Positions 26,260 through 34,319 of a DNA stretch of 64,000 bases are shown in pieces. The stretch's first letter is position 1. Every line of letters starts with the position of its first letter. This DNA comes from Sphingorhabdus lacus. Lineage in GTDB: Bacteria; Pseudomonadota; Alphaproteobacteria; Sphingomonadales; Sphingomonadaceae. The notes under the pieces are model-generated. The model searched no databases, was not told where the DNA came from, and worked only from the letters and a program-made list of their open reading frames with translations. The stretch covers positions 2,108,001 to 2,172,000 of the forward strand of contig NZ_CP035733.1 in assembly GCF_009768975.1 (NCBI RefSeq), read 5' to 3'. The position numbers were made by a program, and so were the translations under genes.

Positions 26260-27575
26260 GTATCAATTAAAGCGATACGAAAATTGGGGCGAATTCCATG
26301 GTCATCAGCGTCAGCATCATCAGCTTTCAATTTCGATCGGAATACTTGCATGAGCTTCTCTTCTAAATCGATCGAATAGATATCATTACTCAACCTTCTT
26401 AAATTTAAAAAGATTGCATTTTCTTTTTGCGCGACCGTTAGAATTATCGGGTAACCTTTAGCTTTTAATTTATCAAAAAGCTTATTTACTGAACCTTTGT
26501 AAATAAGTTCAGCATTGATACTTTCTCGTCTTATCGCCGCGACCAATTTTACTGCTGCAGAAGCCGCCTCTTGACCACTCAAAATTACCGCTGGCCCCAA
26601 TTTATCAAGGACAGGTTGCTCCACCAGCATCGCCAACCGCTCAATCCCGGCCGCCCAGCCGACCGCAGGGGTCGCAGGACCGCCCAGATTCTCGATCAGC
26701 CCGTCATAGCGCCCGCCACCGAGTACCGTGCCCTGTGCGCCCAACCGGTCGGTGACGAATTCAAAGGCCGTGTGGCGGTAATAATCAAGGCCACGCACTA
26801 ACGCCGCATTGCGGGTCCATGCCACACCCGCTGCATCCAGTCCGGCGGTCACCGCTGCAAAGAAGTCGCTGGCTTCGGCGGACAGGAAATCGTCGATCTT
26901 CGGGGCCGCGTAGGCGATACCGCGATCATCGGGGTCCTTGCTGTCCAAAATGCGCAAGGGGTTCTTTTCCAACCGGGCAAGGCTGTCTTCGGAAAGAACA
27001 TCGCGATGGTCGTTGAAATAACTGACCAGCGCCGCGCGCCAGGCATCGCGGCTGGGTGTGTCACCCAGCGTGTTCAGTTGTAAGGTAACGCCGTCATCAA
27101 TGCCCAATTCCTTGAGCAACTGGTCCGCCATGACAAGCAATTCGACATCGGCGGCAGGTTCCGCCGCGCCGATGATTTCCGCGTCAATCTGGTGAAATTG
27201 GCGATAGCGCCCCTTTTGCGGGCGCTCGTAGCGGAACAGCGGGCCATGCACCGACAGCTTCATCGGCGCATATTGCTGCCAGCCATTGGTCAGATAGGCG
27301 CGCGCAATGCCTGCGGTAAATTCGGGCCGCAACGTGATGGAATCCCCGCCGCGATCTTCGAAGCTGTACATTTCCTTGGAAACGACATCCGTCGCTTCGC
27401 CCAGGCTACGGGAAAAGACAGCGGTCGGCTCGATCACCGGCAATTGCAGGCCCTTGAACCCGTAAAGCCGCCTCACCCGTTCAAAGGTCGCCACGACATG
27501 CGCGAAGCGTTCCTCGGTTTCACCGAACATATCCTGGGTGCCACGAACGGGCTGCGGGGTCTGTATCTTTGCCAT
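26256..27575 (-). CDS. hisS: Histidine--tRNA ligase with atypical 3' end
   Basis: A 439-residue class II histidyl-tRNA synthetase. Motif 1 and the catalytic core are present: [26 protein letters not shown] (motif 2 region), [25 protein letters not shown] and the motif 3 region GGRYDGL. The start [10 protein letters not shown] at 27575 is chosen because it matches the family; the frame extends upstream through a repeat element. The C-terminal anticodon-binding part is coded by AT-rich DNA: I count about 30% GC over 26341-26520 against roughly 60% in neighbouring genes. It reads [17 protein letters not shown] and [11 protein letters not shown], with a final [14 protein letters not shown] tail. 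The gene is intact but looks like a mosaic. Confidence 0.94.
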   Translation of the reverse strand: MAKIQTPQPVRGTQDMFGETEERFAHVVATFERVRRLYGFKGLQLPVIEPTAVFSRSLGEATDVVSKEMYSFEDRGGDSITLRPEFTAGIARAYLTNGWQQYAPMKLSVHGPLFRYERPQKGRYRQFHQIDAEIIGAAEPAADVELLVMADQLLKELGIDDGVTLQLNTLGDTPSRDAWRAALVSYFNDHRDVLSEDSLARLEKNPLRILDSKDPDDRGIAYAAPKIDDFLSAEASDFFAAVTAGLDAAGVAWTRNAALVRGLDYYRHTAFEFVTDRLGAQGTVLGGGRYDGLIENLGGPATPAVGWAAGIERLAMLVEQPVLDKLGPAVILSGQEAASAAVKLVAAIRRESINAELIYKGSVNKLFDKLKAKGYPIILTVAQKENAIFLNLRRLSNDIYSIDLEEKLMQVFRSKLKADDADADDHGIRPNFRIALIDT

Positions 27576-27661
27576 CGGCAAGCGCCCTAGCGCCAATTGC
27601 CGGAGAGGGGAATAGTGCTTTGGTTTCTGCAGAGGTTGGGGATAGTCCTCAAACGCGTCTT

Positions 27662-27824
27662 CCCCTCTCCCCTTCAGGGGAGAGGATACGGAGCCTTGGC
27701 CGACAGGCCTAGGCGGAGTTGGAGAGGGGCTCCGACGGTGAAGGCGATGCGCCACCTTCCCCTCTCCACTCCGTCTAATGGCTAAAGCCATAAGACTGCG
27801 CACCTCTCCCCTAAAGGGGAGAGG
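27662..27824. repeat. Palindromic intergenic repeat, copy A
   Basis: A 163-base element bounded by two hairpins. The left one is CCTCTCCCCTTCAGGGGAGAGG and the right one CCTCTCCCCTAAAGGGGAGAGG, described here as 10-base arms with a 2-base centre. Between them lies GGAGCCTTGGCC, an AGGCCTAGGCG segment, GAGGGGCTC and a second inner palindrome. A second copy in the same orientation is at 37789-37948. It fills most of the 326-base gap between hisS and the M61 peptidase gene; nothing else is evident there. Confidence 0.85.
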
Positions 27825-27901
27825 CCAGTGCCTCGTCTTCTGACGAGCCCCCCTCACATTCCACTGGACGCCCGCAATCACATCCGCCAAAACCCGCGTC
27901 C

Positions 27902-29839
27902 ATGAATTCACGCACATTGACGCGCGCACTTGCCGCACTCGCCCTTTCCTCCAGCCTTGCTTCCGCGGCTTACGCCCAGAAAAGCGCACCGCAACCGGTG
28001 CCGATTGTCGATCGGGTGCCCGAACCGGAAGACCGTCCCCTGCCCGCGCCTATGGTGCTGGAGGTGGATGCGACCGATGTTGCGCGGGCGATTTTCCGCG
28101 TAAAGCAAACCATCCCGGTCGAGGCGGGCAAGCCGCTGACGCTGCTCTATCCCCAATGGTTGCCGGGCAAGCATGGCCCGCGCGGCGCATTGGCCGAAAT
28201 GACGGGGCTCAAGGTCCGTGCAGGCGGCAAGCTTCTCGAATGGACGCGCGATCCGGTTGAAGTCTACGCCTTCCATGTCGATACCCCCGCCGGAACGAAG
28301 TCGGTCGACGTAGAATTCCAGTTCACATCCCCCGTGCGCGAAAGCGAAGGACGCATTGTTGTCACGCCCGCGATGATGAATGTGCAATGGGAACAGGTGT
28401 CGCTTTATCCCGCCGGTCACTTCACGCGCGCTATCGAGGTGAAGCCTTCGATCACCCTTCCGTCCGGCTGGACCGGCGTTGCGGCCCTGGATGGCGGCAA
28501 GGTAACGGGCGACCGCATCGACTATGCGACGACCAGTTATGAAACATTAGTGGACAGCCCGATGTTTGCCGGACCCCATTATCGCAAATGGGATCTGGGC
28601 AATAAGGTGACGCTGAATGTATGGGCGGATGAAGCCAAATATCTGGATGCAAAGCCCGAGCATATTGCCGCGCACAAGGCGCTGGTCGACGAAGCCTTGG
28701 TCCTGTTCGGGTCCAAACATTTCGACCGCTATGAATTTTTGCTGGCGCTGACCGACGAATTGGGCGGCATCGGGCTGGAGCATCATCGCAGTTCGGAAAA
28801 CAGCCGCGATACCGACTATTTCACCAAATGGGCCGACAATGGTTCGGAACGCGGCCTGTTGCCTCATGAACTGACACATAGCTGGAACGGCAAATTCCGC
28901 CGGCCATCCGAAATGTGGACGCCCAATTATTCGACCCCGATGCGCGACAATCTGCTGTGGGTCTATGAAGGGCAGACCAGCTATTGGGATCTCGTCCTTG
29001 CGGCCCGTTCCGGCTTGCAGACCAAGGAAATGGTATTGGCCGAGTGGGCCCGCTATGCCGGTTTCTATGCCGAACAACCCGGCCGCGACTGGCGTTCGGT
29101 CGAAGATACCACGCATGATCCGATTTTCGGTGCCCGCAAGCCCAAACCCTTTTCCAGCCATGCGCGCGGTGAAGATTATTATAATGAAGGCTCGCTGATC
29201 TGGCTTGCCGCCGACATGACCATTCGGGAATTGTCCAAGGGCAGCAAATCGCTCGACGATTTTGCCAAAGCCTTTTTCGGCGTACGCGATGCCGATTGGG
29301 GCGTGCTGACCTATGATTTCGACGAAGTTGTCCGCACCCTGAATGCGGTGCAGCCCTATGATTGGGCGACCTTCCTCGACACCAAATTGCGCAAACCCGG
29401 ACAACCTGCCCCGCTGACAGGCTTTGAAAAGGGCGGGTACAAGCTGGTCTGGAAAGAAGAACCTAATATTTTCGACCGCGACCGGATGAAAGATGGCGGC
29501 AGCACCGACCTCACCCACTCGCTCGGCCTGACTGTCGACAAGGAAGGCAAGGTCACTTCGGTAATGTGGAATGGCCTGGCGTTCAAGGCCGATATCGTCA
29601 ATGGCGCCAAGATTTTGGCCGTAGGCGGCGTGGGCTTTACCAAAGACCGGCTGACCGAAGCGGTTACGGCGGCCAAAGATGGCAAGACGCCGATCCGGCT
29701 GATCATCGAACGTAACAAGCGTTTTGAACAAATAGACATCGCCTATTCAGGCGGCTTGCGCTATCCGCACCTCGAATCTGCGGGCAAGGGTGAAACGGCG
29801 ATAGACCGGTTGCTTGCCCCGCGGCGTCCTAACAAATAA
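27902..29839 (+). CDS. M61 family glycyl aminopeptidase
   Basis: A 645-residue exported zinc peptidase of the M61 family. The signal peptide ends in SAAYAQ. The N-terminal beta-rich domain includes [14 protein letters not shown]. The zinc site is [10 protein letters not shown], with the downstream Glu in [14 protein letters not shown]-like domain forms the C-terminus ([27 protein letters not shown]). Members remove N-terminal Gly or Ala from peptides in the periplasm. It lies 19 bases upstream of ppa and may be co-transcribed with it. Confidence 0.93.
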   Translation: MNSRTLTRALAALALSSSLASAAYAQKSAPQPVPIVDRVPEPEDRPLPAPMVLEVDATDVARAIFRVKQTIPVEAGKPLTLLYPQWLPGKHGPRGALAEMTGLKVRAGGKLLEWTRDPVEVYAFHVDTPAGTKSVDVEFQFTSPVRESEGRIVVTPAMMNVQWEQVSLYPAGHFTRAIEVKPSITLPSGWTGVAALDGGKVTGDRIDYATTSYETLVDSPMFAGPHYRKWDLGNKVTLNVWADEAKYLDAKPEHIAAHKALVDEALVLFGSKHFDRYEFLLALTDELGGIGLEHHRSSENSRDTDYFTKWADNGSERGLLPHELTHSWNGKFRRPSEMWTPNYSTPMRDNLLWVYEGQTSYWDLVLAARSGLQTKEMVLAEWARYAGFYAEQPGRDWRSVEDTTHDPIFGARKPKPFSSHARGEDYYNEGSLIWLAADMTIRELSKGSKSLDDFAKAFFGVRDADWGVLTYDFDEVVRTLNAVQPYDWATFLDTKLRKPGQPAPLTGFEKGGYKLVWKEEPNIFDRDRMKDGGSTDLTHSLGLTVDKEGKVTSVMWNGLAFKADIVNGAKILAVGGVGFTKDRLTEAVTAAKDGKTPIRLIIERNKRFEQIDIAYSGGLRYPHLESAGKGETAIDRLLAPRRPNK

Positions 29840-29858
29840 CCGAAGAAAGCATTCTCCC

Positions 29859-30395
29859 ATGCGTATCGACCTTATCCCTGCCGGCGACGATGTTCCCGAA
29901 AGCCTGAATGTCCTGATCGAAGTTCCCATTGGCGGAGAACCGGTGAAGTATGAATTCGACAAGGCATCGGGTGCCCTGTTCGTCGACCGTTTCCTGCACA
30001 CCCCAATGCGCTACCCCGCTAATTATGGCTTTGTACCGCACACGCTGGGCGAAGATGGCGATCCGCTGGACGCTTTGGTCGTCGCACGTTCGCCGATCGT
30101 TGCCGGTGCCGTGGTCAAATGCCGCCCGATTGGCGTGCTGATGATGGAAGATGACAAGGGCGGCGATGAAAAGCTGCTTTGCGTGCCCGTCAATGCGACT
30201 TTCCCTTATTATGCGGACGTCGTGACCTATAAGGATATGCCGCCTATCGTGCTGCAACAGATCGAGCATTTCTTCACCCATTATAAAGACCTTGAACCCG
30301 GCAAATGGGCAAAGCTCAACGGCTGGGGCGACGAAAAGGACGCGAAACGCATCATCATGGATTGCGTCGCCCGCGCCAAGGAACATGGCGTATGA
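29859..30395 (+). CDS. ppa: Inorganic pyrophosphatase
   Basis: A 178-residue family I soluble pyrophosphatase that hydrolyses PPi in the cytoplasm and drives biosynthetic reactions. The signature acidic motif is seen as EDGDPLDALV. Also present are KYEFDKASGALFVDRFL, MRYPANYGFVP and FFTHYKDLEPGKW near the C-terminus. The ATG at 29859 gives the standard N-terminus. The stop overlaps the next gene's ATG by 4 bases. Confidence 0.97.
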   Translation: MRIDLIPAGDDVPESLNVLIEVPIGGEPVKYEFDKASGALFVDRFLHTPMRYPANYGFVPHTLGEDGDPLDALVVARSPIVAGAVVKCRPIGVLMMEDDKGGDEKLLCVPVNATFPYYADVVTYKDMPPIVLQQIEHFFTHYKDLEPGKWAKLNGWGDEKDAKRIIMDCVARAKEHGV

Positions 30396-30703
30396 TGCGG
30401 AGTGCACTCGTCGCCGTATCGGTGCTGGCCTTATCCGCCTGCGCCACGCCGGAAACGCGAGTGCGCACGGCGTTGATGGACGCCGGACTTTCCAAGCCCA
30501 TCGCCTCGTGCATGGCTGACCGCATGGTCGACCGGTTGTCGCTAATCCAGCTCAACAAGCTATCCGGCCTCAAAAAGCTGCGCAACAAGGATGTGCGCAA
30601 GCTTTCGGTGGACGAATTTCTGAAGCGCACCAAGTCGCTCCAAGACCCCGAGATTCTCGGGGTCGTGAGCTCATCCGGCCTGATTTGCGCCGTTAAGGCC
30701 TAA
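30392..30703 (+). CDS. Small lipoprotein of unknown function
   Basis: A 103-residue protein with a lipoprotein signal (SALVAVSVLALSAC), then a mostly helical domain: ETRVRTALMDAGLSKPIASCMADRMVDRLSLIQLNKLSGL. Two further cysteines (in SCMAD and LICAV) could form a disulfide. The ATG at 30392 overlaps the ppa stop by 4 bases, so it is translated with ppa. The 3' end overlaps the convergent sppA stop by 4 bases. I do not recognise a named family; similar small lipoproteins are common beside ppa in sphingomonads, which I infer from memory only. Confidence 0.78.
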   Translation: MMRSALVAVSVLALSACATPETRVRTALMDAGLSKPIASCMADRMVDRLSLIQLNKLSGLKKLRNKDVRKLSVDEFLKRTKSLQDPEILGVVSSSGLICAVKA

Positions 30704-32574
30704 GCGAAGAGCTTCGCCAGTACCGACAACCAGCCGCCGTCCGCCTTTGGCGTGGTTGGCGGCGTAAAGTCGGCGCATTCCAGACAACGTGCCTGCACGC
30801 CTTTGACGCCGGTCAGCATGTCGAGATCGGCAGCCACGCGCTGCACGAACAATTGCTGCTGCCATGCGGCTTGGGCGAAGACATCCATGGGCGCAGCAAC
30901 GCTCGCCCGCTTGGGCATCAAGCCGCCGAGGAGCGATCCTGCAAAGTTGGGTTGTGGCTCAATGTAGACGGCGTGCCAGCCGTCGGCCTTCAATCCGGCG
31001 CGTTTCGCCGCTTCGGCCAGGGCATCGTCCATGCCGCCATAGCGGTCCACCAAACCAATTTGCCGTGCGGTGCCACCGGCCCAGACGCGGCCTTGTGCAA
31101 TGGCATCGACCTGTTCAGGAGTCTTTTTGCGGGCGGTCGCCACACGGCTAATGAATTCACGGTAGCCATTTTCGATGGCGCTTTGCGCGACGCGGTCGAA
31201 TTCGGGGCTGAAACCACCCAGCACATCAGGCTCGCCTGATAGCGGCGTAGTTTTCACGCCGTCGGCGTTAACGCCGATCTTGGCAAGGCCGGCCTGCGCA
31301 CTCGGAATTACGCCGAAGATGCCGATGGAGCCGGTAATGGTCGATGGTTCGGCAAAGATGACATCAGCGGGCAAGGATACCCAATAACCGCCGCTGGCCG
31401 CGAGGTTGGCCATCGATACGATCACGGGAATTTCCTTCGCCTTGGCCGCTTCGATGGCGAGACGAATTTTCTCCGATGCGGTCACCGATCCGCCGGGGGA
31501 ATCCACGCGGACAACGAGCGCCTGTAAATCCTTATTGTCGATCGCATCGTAAATCAGGCCGCTGATGGTATCACCCGCCGCGGTGCCCGGTCCTGCTTCG
31601 CCATCGACAATGGTGCCGGCAATGGTCACCACGCCAATCTGCTTCCCCGCGCTTGGCGGGCCATAGCTCGCGAGCAGCGTGTTCATCGGTGTTGCGGCAA
31701 AGCCGCCGGTCGTTTTCTTTTCGTCGGGACCGACCTTGGTGGCGATGAATTTGCCGAACGCGATGCGGTCACCCAATTTGTCGACCAGCTTGCTCGAAAC
31801 GGCGAGCTGCGCCAGATTTCCACGCGCGCCTTCGACCGAGCCTGCGGGGTCGTTCAATATGCCATTAATCTGTGCCTGAGGCCGTGCTTTCGCCACGTCG
31901 GCCTTCCACTGACCCCAGATCTCGTCATAAACGCCCTTGATGGCCTCTTTCGATTCCGGCGACTGGTCGGACCGCATATAGGGTTCAACCGCGCTTTTAA
32001 AGGTGCCGACGCGGTAGATATTGGCCTTGATGCCCAATTGGTCGAGCAAGCCCTTATAATAAGGCTGCGACCCGCCGGGGCCGGTCAGCATCGCGCCGCC
32101 AAGCGGATCCATCCAGACCTGTGTGGCGTGGGCGGCCAGTTGGTAGCTGTCGTCGGTATAGGCGGTGGCAAAGGCGTAAACCGGCTTGCCAGCCTTTTTG
32201 ACGGCGTCGAGGCTGTCGCCAATCGCCGAAAGGCTCGCCTGTCCGCCGCCCATGAAGCGGTCCATATCCAGCACCACGGCCTTGATACGCTTGTCGCTTT
32301 CCGCGATTTTCAGGGAGCGGATGATATCGCGCTGCCGGATCTCGCTCACCGGCATGGCGGTGGACGTCAACGCGGTCAGGGGATCGACCTCGGCGGGCTG
32401 TTCGGAGACAACACCGTCCAGCTTCAGCCAGAGCGCGCCTTCACGCACCATGCCGGGGTTGGGGCTGGCGCTGAGCAGAGCGAACAGCAGCGCGAAAAAC
32501 AGCAGGAGCAGCAAAAGCACCAACAGGTCCTTCAAACCGACAATGATTTTCCAGCTGATCCGCAAAAACGTCAT
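30700..32574 (-). CDS. sppA: Signal peptide peptidase SppA, 67 kDa type
   Basis: A 624-residue inner-membrane serine protease of the S49 family, double-domain form. One N-terminal membrane helix (DLLVLLLLLLFFALLFALL) is followed by the first domain with the catalytic lysine in VGTFKSAVEPYMR. The second domain carries the serine in ASGGYW and the segments VRVDSPGGSVTASE and GSIGIFGVIPS. It degrades leftover signal peptides and related membrane fragments on the periplasmic side. The gene is monocistronic by its surroundings. Confidence 0.95.
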   Translation of the reverse strand: MTFLRISWKIIVGLKDLLVLLLLLLFFALLFALLSASPNPGMVREGALWLKLDGVVSEQPAEVDPLTALTSTAMPVSEIRQRDIIRSLKIAESDKRIKAVVLDMDRFMGGGQASLSAIGDSLDAVKKAGKPVYAFATAYTDDSYQLAAHATQVWMDPLGGAMLTGPGGSQPYYKGLLDQLGIKANIYRVGTFKSAVEPYMRSDQSPESKEAIKGVYDEIWGQWKADVAKARPQAQINGILNDPAGSVEGARGNLAQLAVSSKLVDKLGDRIAFGKFIATKVGPDEKKTTGGFAATPMNTLLASYGPPSAGKQIGVVTIAGTIVDGEAGPGTAAGDTISGLIYDAIDNKDLQALVVRVDSPGGSVTASEKIRLAIEAAKAKEIPVIVSMANLAASGGYWVSLPADVIFAEPSTITGSIGIFGVIPSAQAGLAKIGVNADGVKTTPLSGEPDVLGGFSPEFDRVAQSAIENGYREFISRVATARKKTPEQVDAIAQGRVWAGGTARQIGLVDRYGGMDDALAEAAKRAGLKADGWHAVYIEPQPNFAGSLLGGLMPKRASVAAPMDVFAQAAWQQQLFVQRVAADLDMLTGVKGVQARCLECADFTPPTTPKADGGWLSVLAKLFA

Positions 32575-32658
32575 ACACTACCCCTTGAACTATAGGGTTG
32601 ATGTAGGTGTTGCCCGCGCAAATTCCAGCATTCTTTCGACCAACGGCATATGGGACAC

Positions 32659-32693
32659 AGAAAAGGGCCGTTGGAGTTGCTCCAACGGCCCTT
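32659..32693 (-). terminator. Strong rho-independent terminator
   Basis: AAGGGCCGTTGGAG at 32663-32676 and its exact complement at 32680-32693 form a 14-base stem with a 3-base loop. On the minus strand TTTTCTG follows. It would end a short minus-strand transcript that carries the small ORF at 32767-32823. Confidence 0.85.
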
Positions 32694-32766
32694 AAACATG
32701 GGTCAGCGGTCGGATGTGCCGCTGCCGGAAGTTGCTTTCATGCCGTGACCGGCATCGCTGATTGGA

Positions 32767-32823
32767 TCAGCGGCCGATCTCCCGAACGGAATTGCCCGAC
32801 CTCTTAACTGAACCATGAGACAT
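32767..32823 (-). CDS. Candidate 18-residue peptide with perfect Shine-Dalgarno
   Basis: A tiny ORF (MSHGSVKRSGNSVREIGR) whose ATG lies 7 bases after GGAGG in AAAGGAGGTGATC (32827-32838 region), an essentially full-length match to the 16S anti-Shine-Dalgarno. An alternative start 7 bases downstream in another frame would give a 37-residue peptide ending at 32703. A strong terminator follows at 32659-32693, so a short leftward transcript of roughly 200 bases is likely. No homologue is recognised. Nothing else was found between sppA and the Pro-rich lipoprotein gene. Confidence 0.45.
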   Translation of the reverse strand: MSHGSVKRSGNSVREIGR

Positions 32824-32972
32824 CGGATCACCTCCTTTCGTTGAATGGAAATTGCTTGCTTCAAACATATATCTGCCCTCCGCGACTCTGAAACTGAATC
32901 AAACAAAGTTTGCAAACAAGTCTTGTATTAAATTTTTTTTCCGTCAAACATTGGGGTTCTGCGTCGAAGCCC

Positions 32973-33503
32973 TCAGGCTCTGCAATCTTCCACAATTCGC
33001 GTGATTTCGGTCCAGGACGGGATCGCTATCGGTTGCTGCCCATCCACCTCAAGCGCGATACGGCCCCGGCTGAACGCCATGGCGTCGAGGATCGGGTCGG
33101 TTGGCAGGATTTCGGTGGCAAGATAGGCCGGTGTCGCGCCGGTCGGGCTGGCCGCAAATTCTTTCAGCGTCGAGCTCGTCCGCACCGTCATCCGGCCCGC
33201 AGAACCCGAGCCTGCGCGCGCAAGATATAGGCGGCGGCGCGTGGTGTCGCAGCGCAAAGTCACCGTTGCATTCTGCCCCGTCGGCCCGAACAGCGCGAGC
33301 GACCCGCGCTCATCCCGGCGATAGACCCAGTCGCCAGCCGCAAGGGGCCAATCCAGCCAGTTGCCCGAAAGACGCGGCGGTGGCGGGGCCGGTGCCACCA
33401 CCGGCGCGGGCTTTACGACAGGCGCAGGTGGCGGGGCGGGTGGTGGCGGCGAGCAGGCCGCAAGGGCGAGCAGACTGGCGCACAGGGGATAATGAAGCTT
33501 CAT
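32973..33503 (-). CDS. Proline-rich lipoprotein, hypothetical
   Basis: A 176-residue protein with a lipoprotein signal (MKLHYPLCASLLALAAC). A Pro/Ala/Val linker of about 30 residues follows (PPPPAPPPAPVVKP and similar), then a compact domain: SGNWLDWPLAAGDWVYRRDE, SLALFGPTGQNATVTLRCD and a final PIAIPSWTEITRIVEDCRA. Two cysteines in the domain may pair. The linker suggests reach across the periplasm from a membrane anchor. I do not recognise the domain. It is divergent from tlyA by 49 bases. Confidence 0.75.
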   Translation of the reverse strand: MKLHYPLCASLLALAACSPPPPAPPPAPVVKPAPVVAPAPPPPRLSGNWLDWPLAAGDWVYRRDERGSLALFGPTGQNATVTLRCDTTRRRLYLARAGSGSAGRMTVRTSSTLKEFAASPTGATPAYLATEILPTDPILDAMAFSRGRIALEVDGQQPIAIPSWTEITRIVEDCRA

Positions 33504-33552
33504 CTCCACAGCTTATGGCCAAAAGCACTCCATTCCGCTAGCGCCCTGCGAC

Positions 33553-34293
33553 ATGGCGACGAAAAAAATACGCTTGGATCAACTCATCGTCGACCGCAAT
33601 CTGGCGGACAGCAAAACGCGTGCCCAGGCCCTGGTGATGGCAGGGCATGTCTTCATCGGCGACGTAAAGGCGCAAAAGCCCGGGCAGCAGGTCGCCGAAG
33701 ATGCCCCGTTGCAGGTGAAGGGCAGCGACCACCCCTGGGTCTCGCGCGGCGGCATCAAGCTTGCCCACGCGCTCGACGAATTTGCGATCGACGTCACCGA
33801 TGCGGTCGCGATGGATGTCGGATCATCAACCGGCGGCTTCACCGATGTGCTGCTGACCAACGGTGCCGCGCGTGTTTACGCCGTGGACAGCGGCACGAAC
33901 CAGCTTGCGTGGAAATTGCGGCAGGACGAGCGCGTCATCGTCCATGAGCAGACCAGCGCCCGGATCTTGACCGAAAGCCATATTCCCGAACCCATCGATA
34001 TCATCGTGTGCGACGCCAGTTTCATAAGTCTCGCCAAGGTATTGGAAACCCCGCTGACTTTCGCCAAAAGCGGTGCACAGATCATCGCCCTCATCAAGCC
34101 GCAGTTCGAGGCCGGGCGCGGCGAAGTCGGAAAAGGGGGCGTCGTGCGCGACGAGGCCATACATGCGCGCGTGTGTGCCGAAGTCCAGATGTGGTTGGTC
34201 GAAAAAAACTGGACTGTACGCGGCCTGACAACCAGCCCGATAACAGGGCCGCAAGGCAATATCGAATTCCTAATCTGGGCTCAGAAAAACTGA
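33553..34293 (+). CDS. tlyA: TlyA family rRNA 2'-O-methyltransferase
   Basis: A 246-residue protein with an N-terminal S4 RNA-binding domain (IRLDQLIVDRNLADSKTRAQ) and a FtsJ-like methyltransferase domain. The SAM-binding site is in AMDVGSSTGGFTDVLL, with KPQFEAGRGEVGKGG and a final GPQGNIEFLIW. TlyA methylates riboses in 16S and/or 23S rRNA in characterised species. The length is typical. It is followed after 26 bases by an M1 aminopeptidase gene. Confidence 0.93.
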   Translation: MATKKIRLDQLIVDRNLADSKTRAQALVMAGHVFIGDVKAQKPGQQVAEDAPLQVKGSDHPWVSRGGIKLAHALDEFAIDVTDAVAMDVGSSTGGFTDVLLTNGAARVYAVDSGTNQLAWKLRQDERVIVHEQTSARILTESHIPEPIDIIVCDASFISLAKVLETPLTFAKSGAQIIALIKPQFEAGRGEVGKGGVVRDEAIHARVCAEVQMWLVEKNWTVRGLTTSPITGPQGNIEFLIWAQKN

Positions 34294-34319
34294 AGCCCGT
34301 CCGTTTCGGGGAGCAGAAA

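Noticed and set aside
28547-29731. Long minus-strand open frame opposite the M61 peptidase gene
   Set aside because: It is a shadow of a well-supported gene with clear catalytic motifs; its translation shows no family signs.
32821-32838. Match to the 3' end of 16S rRNA on the plus strand (GGATCACCTCCTTT)
   Set aside because: The match stops outside this short block, so it is not an rRNA fragment. It is better explained as a Shine-Dalgarno on the minus strand.
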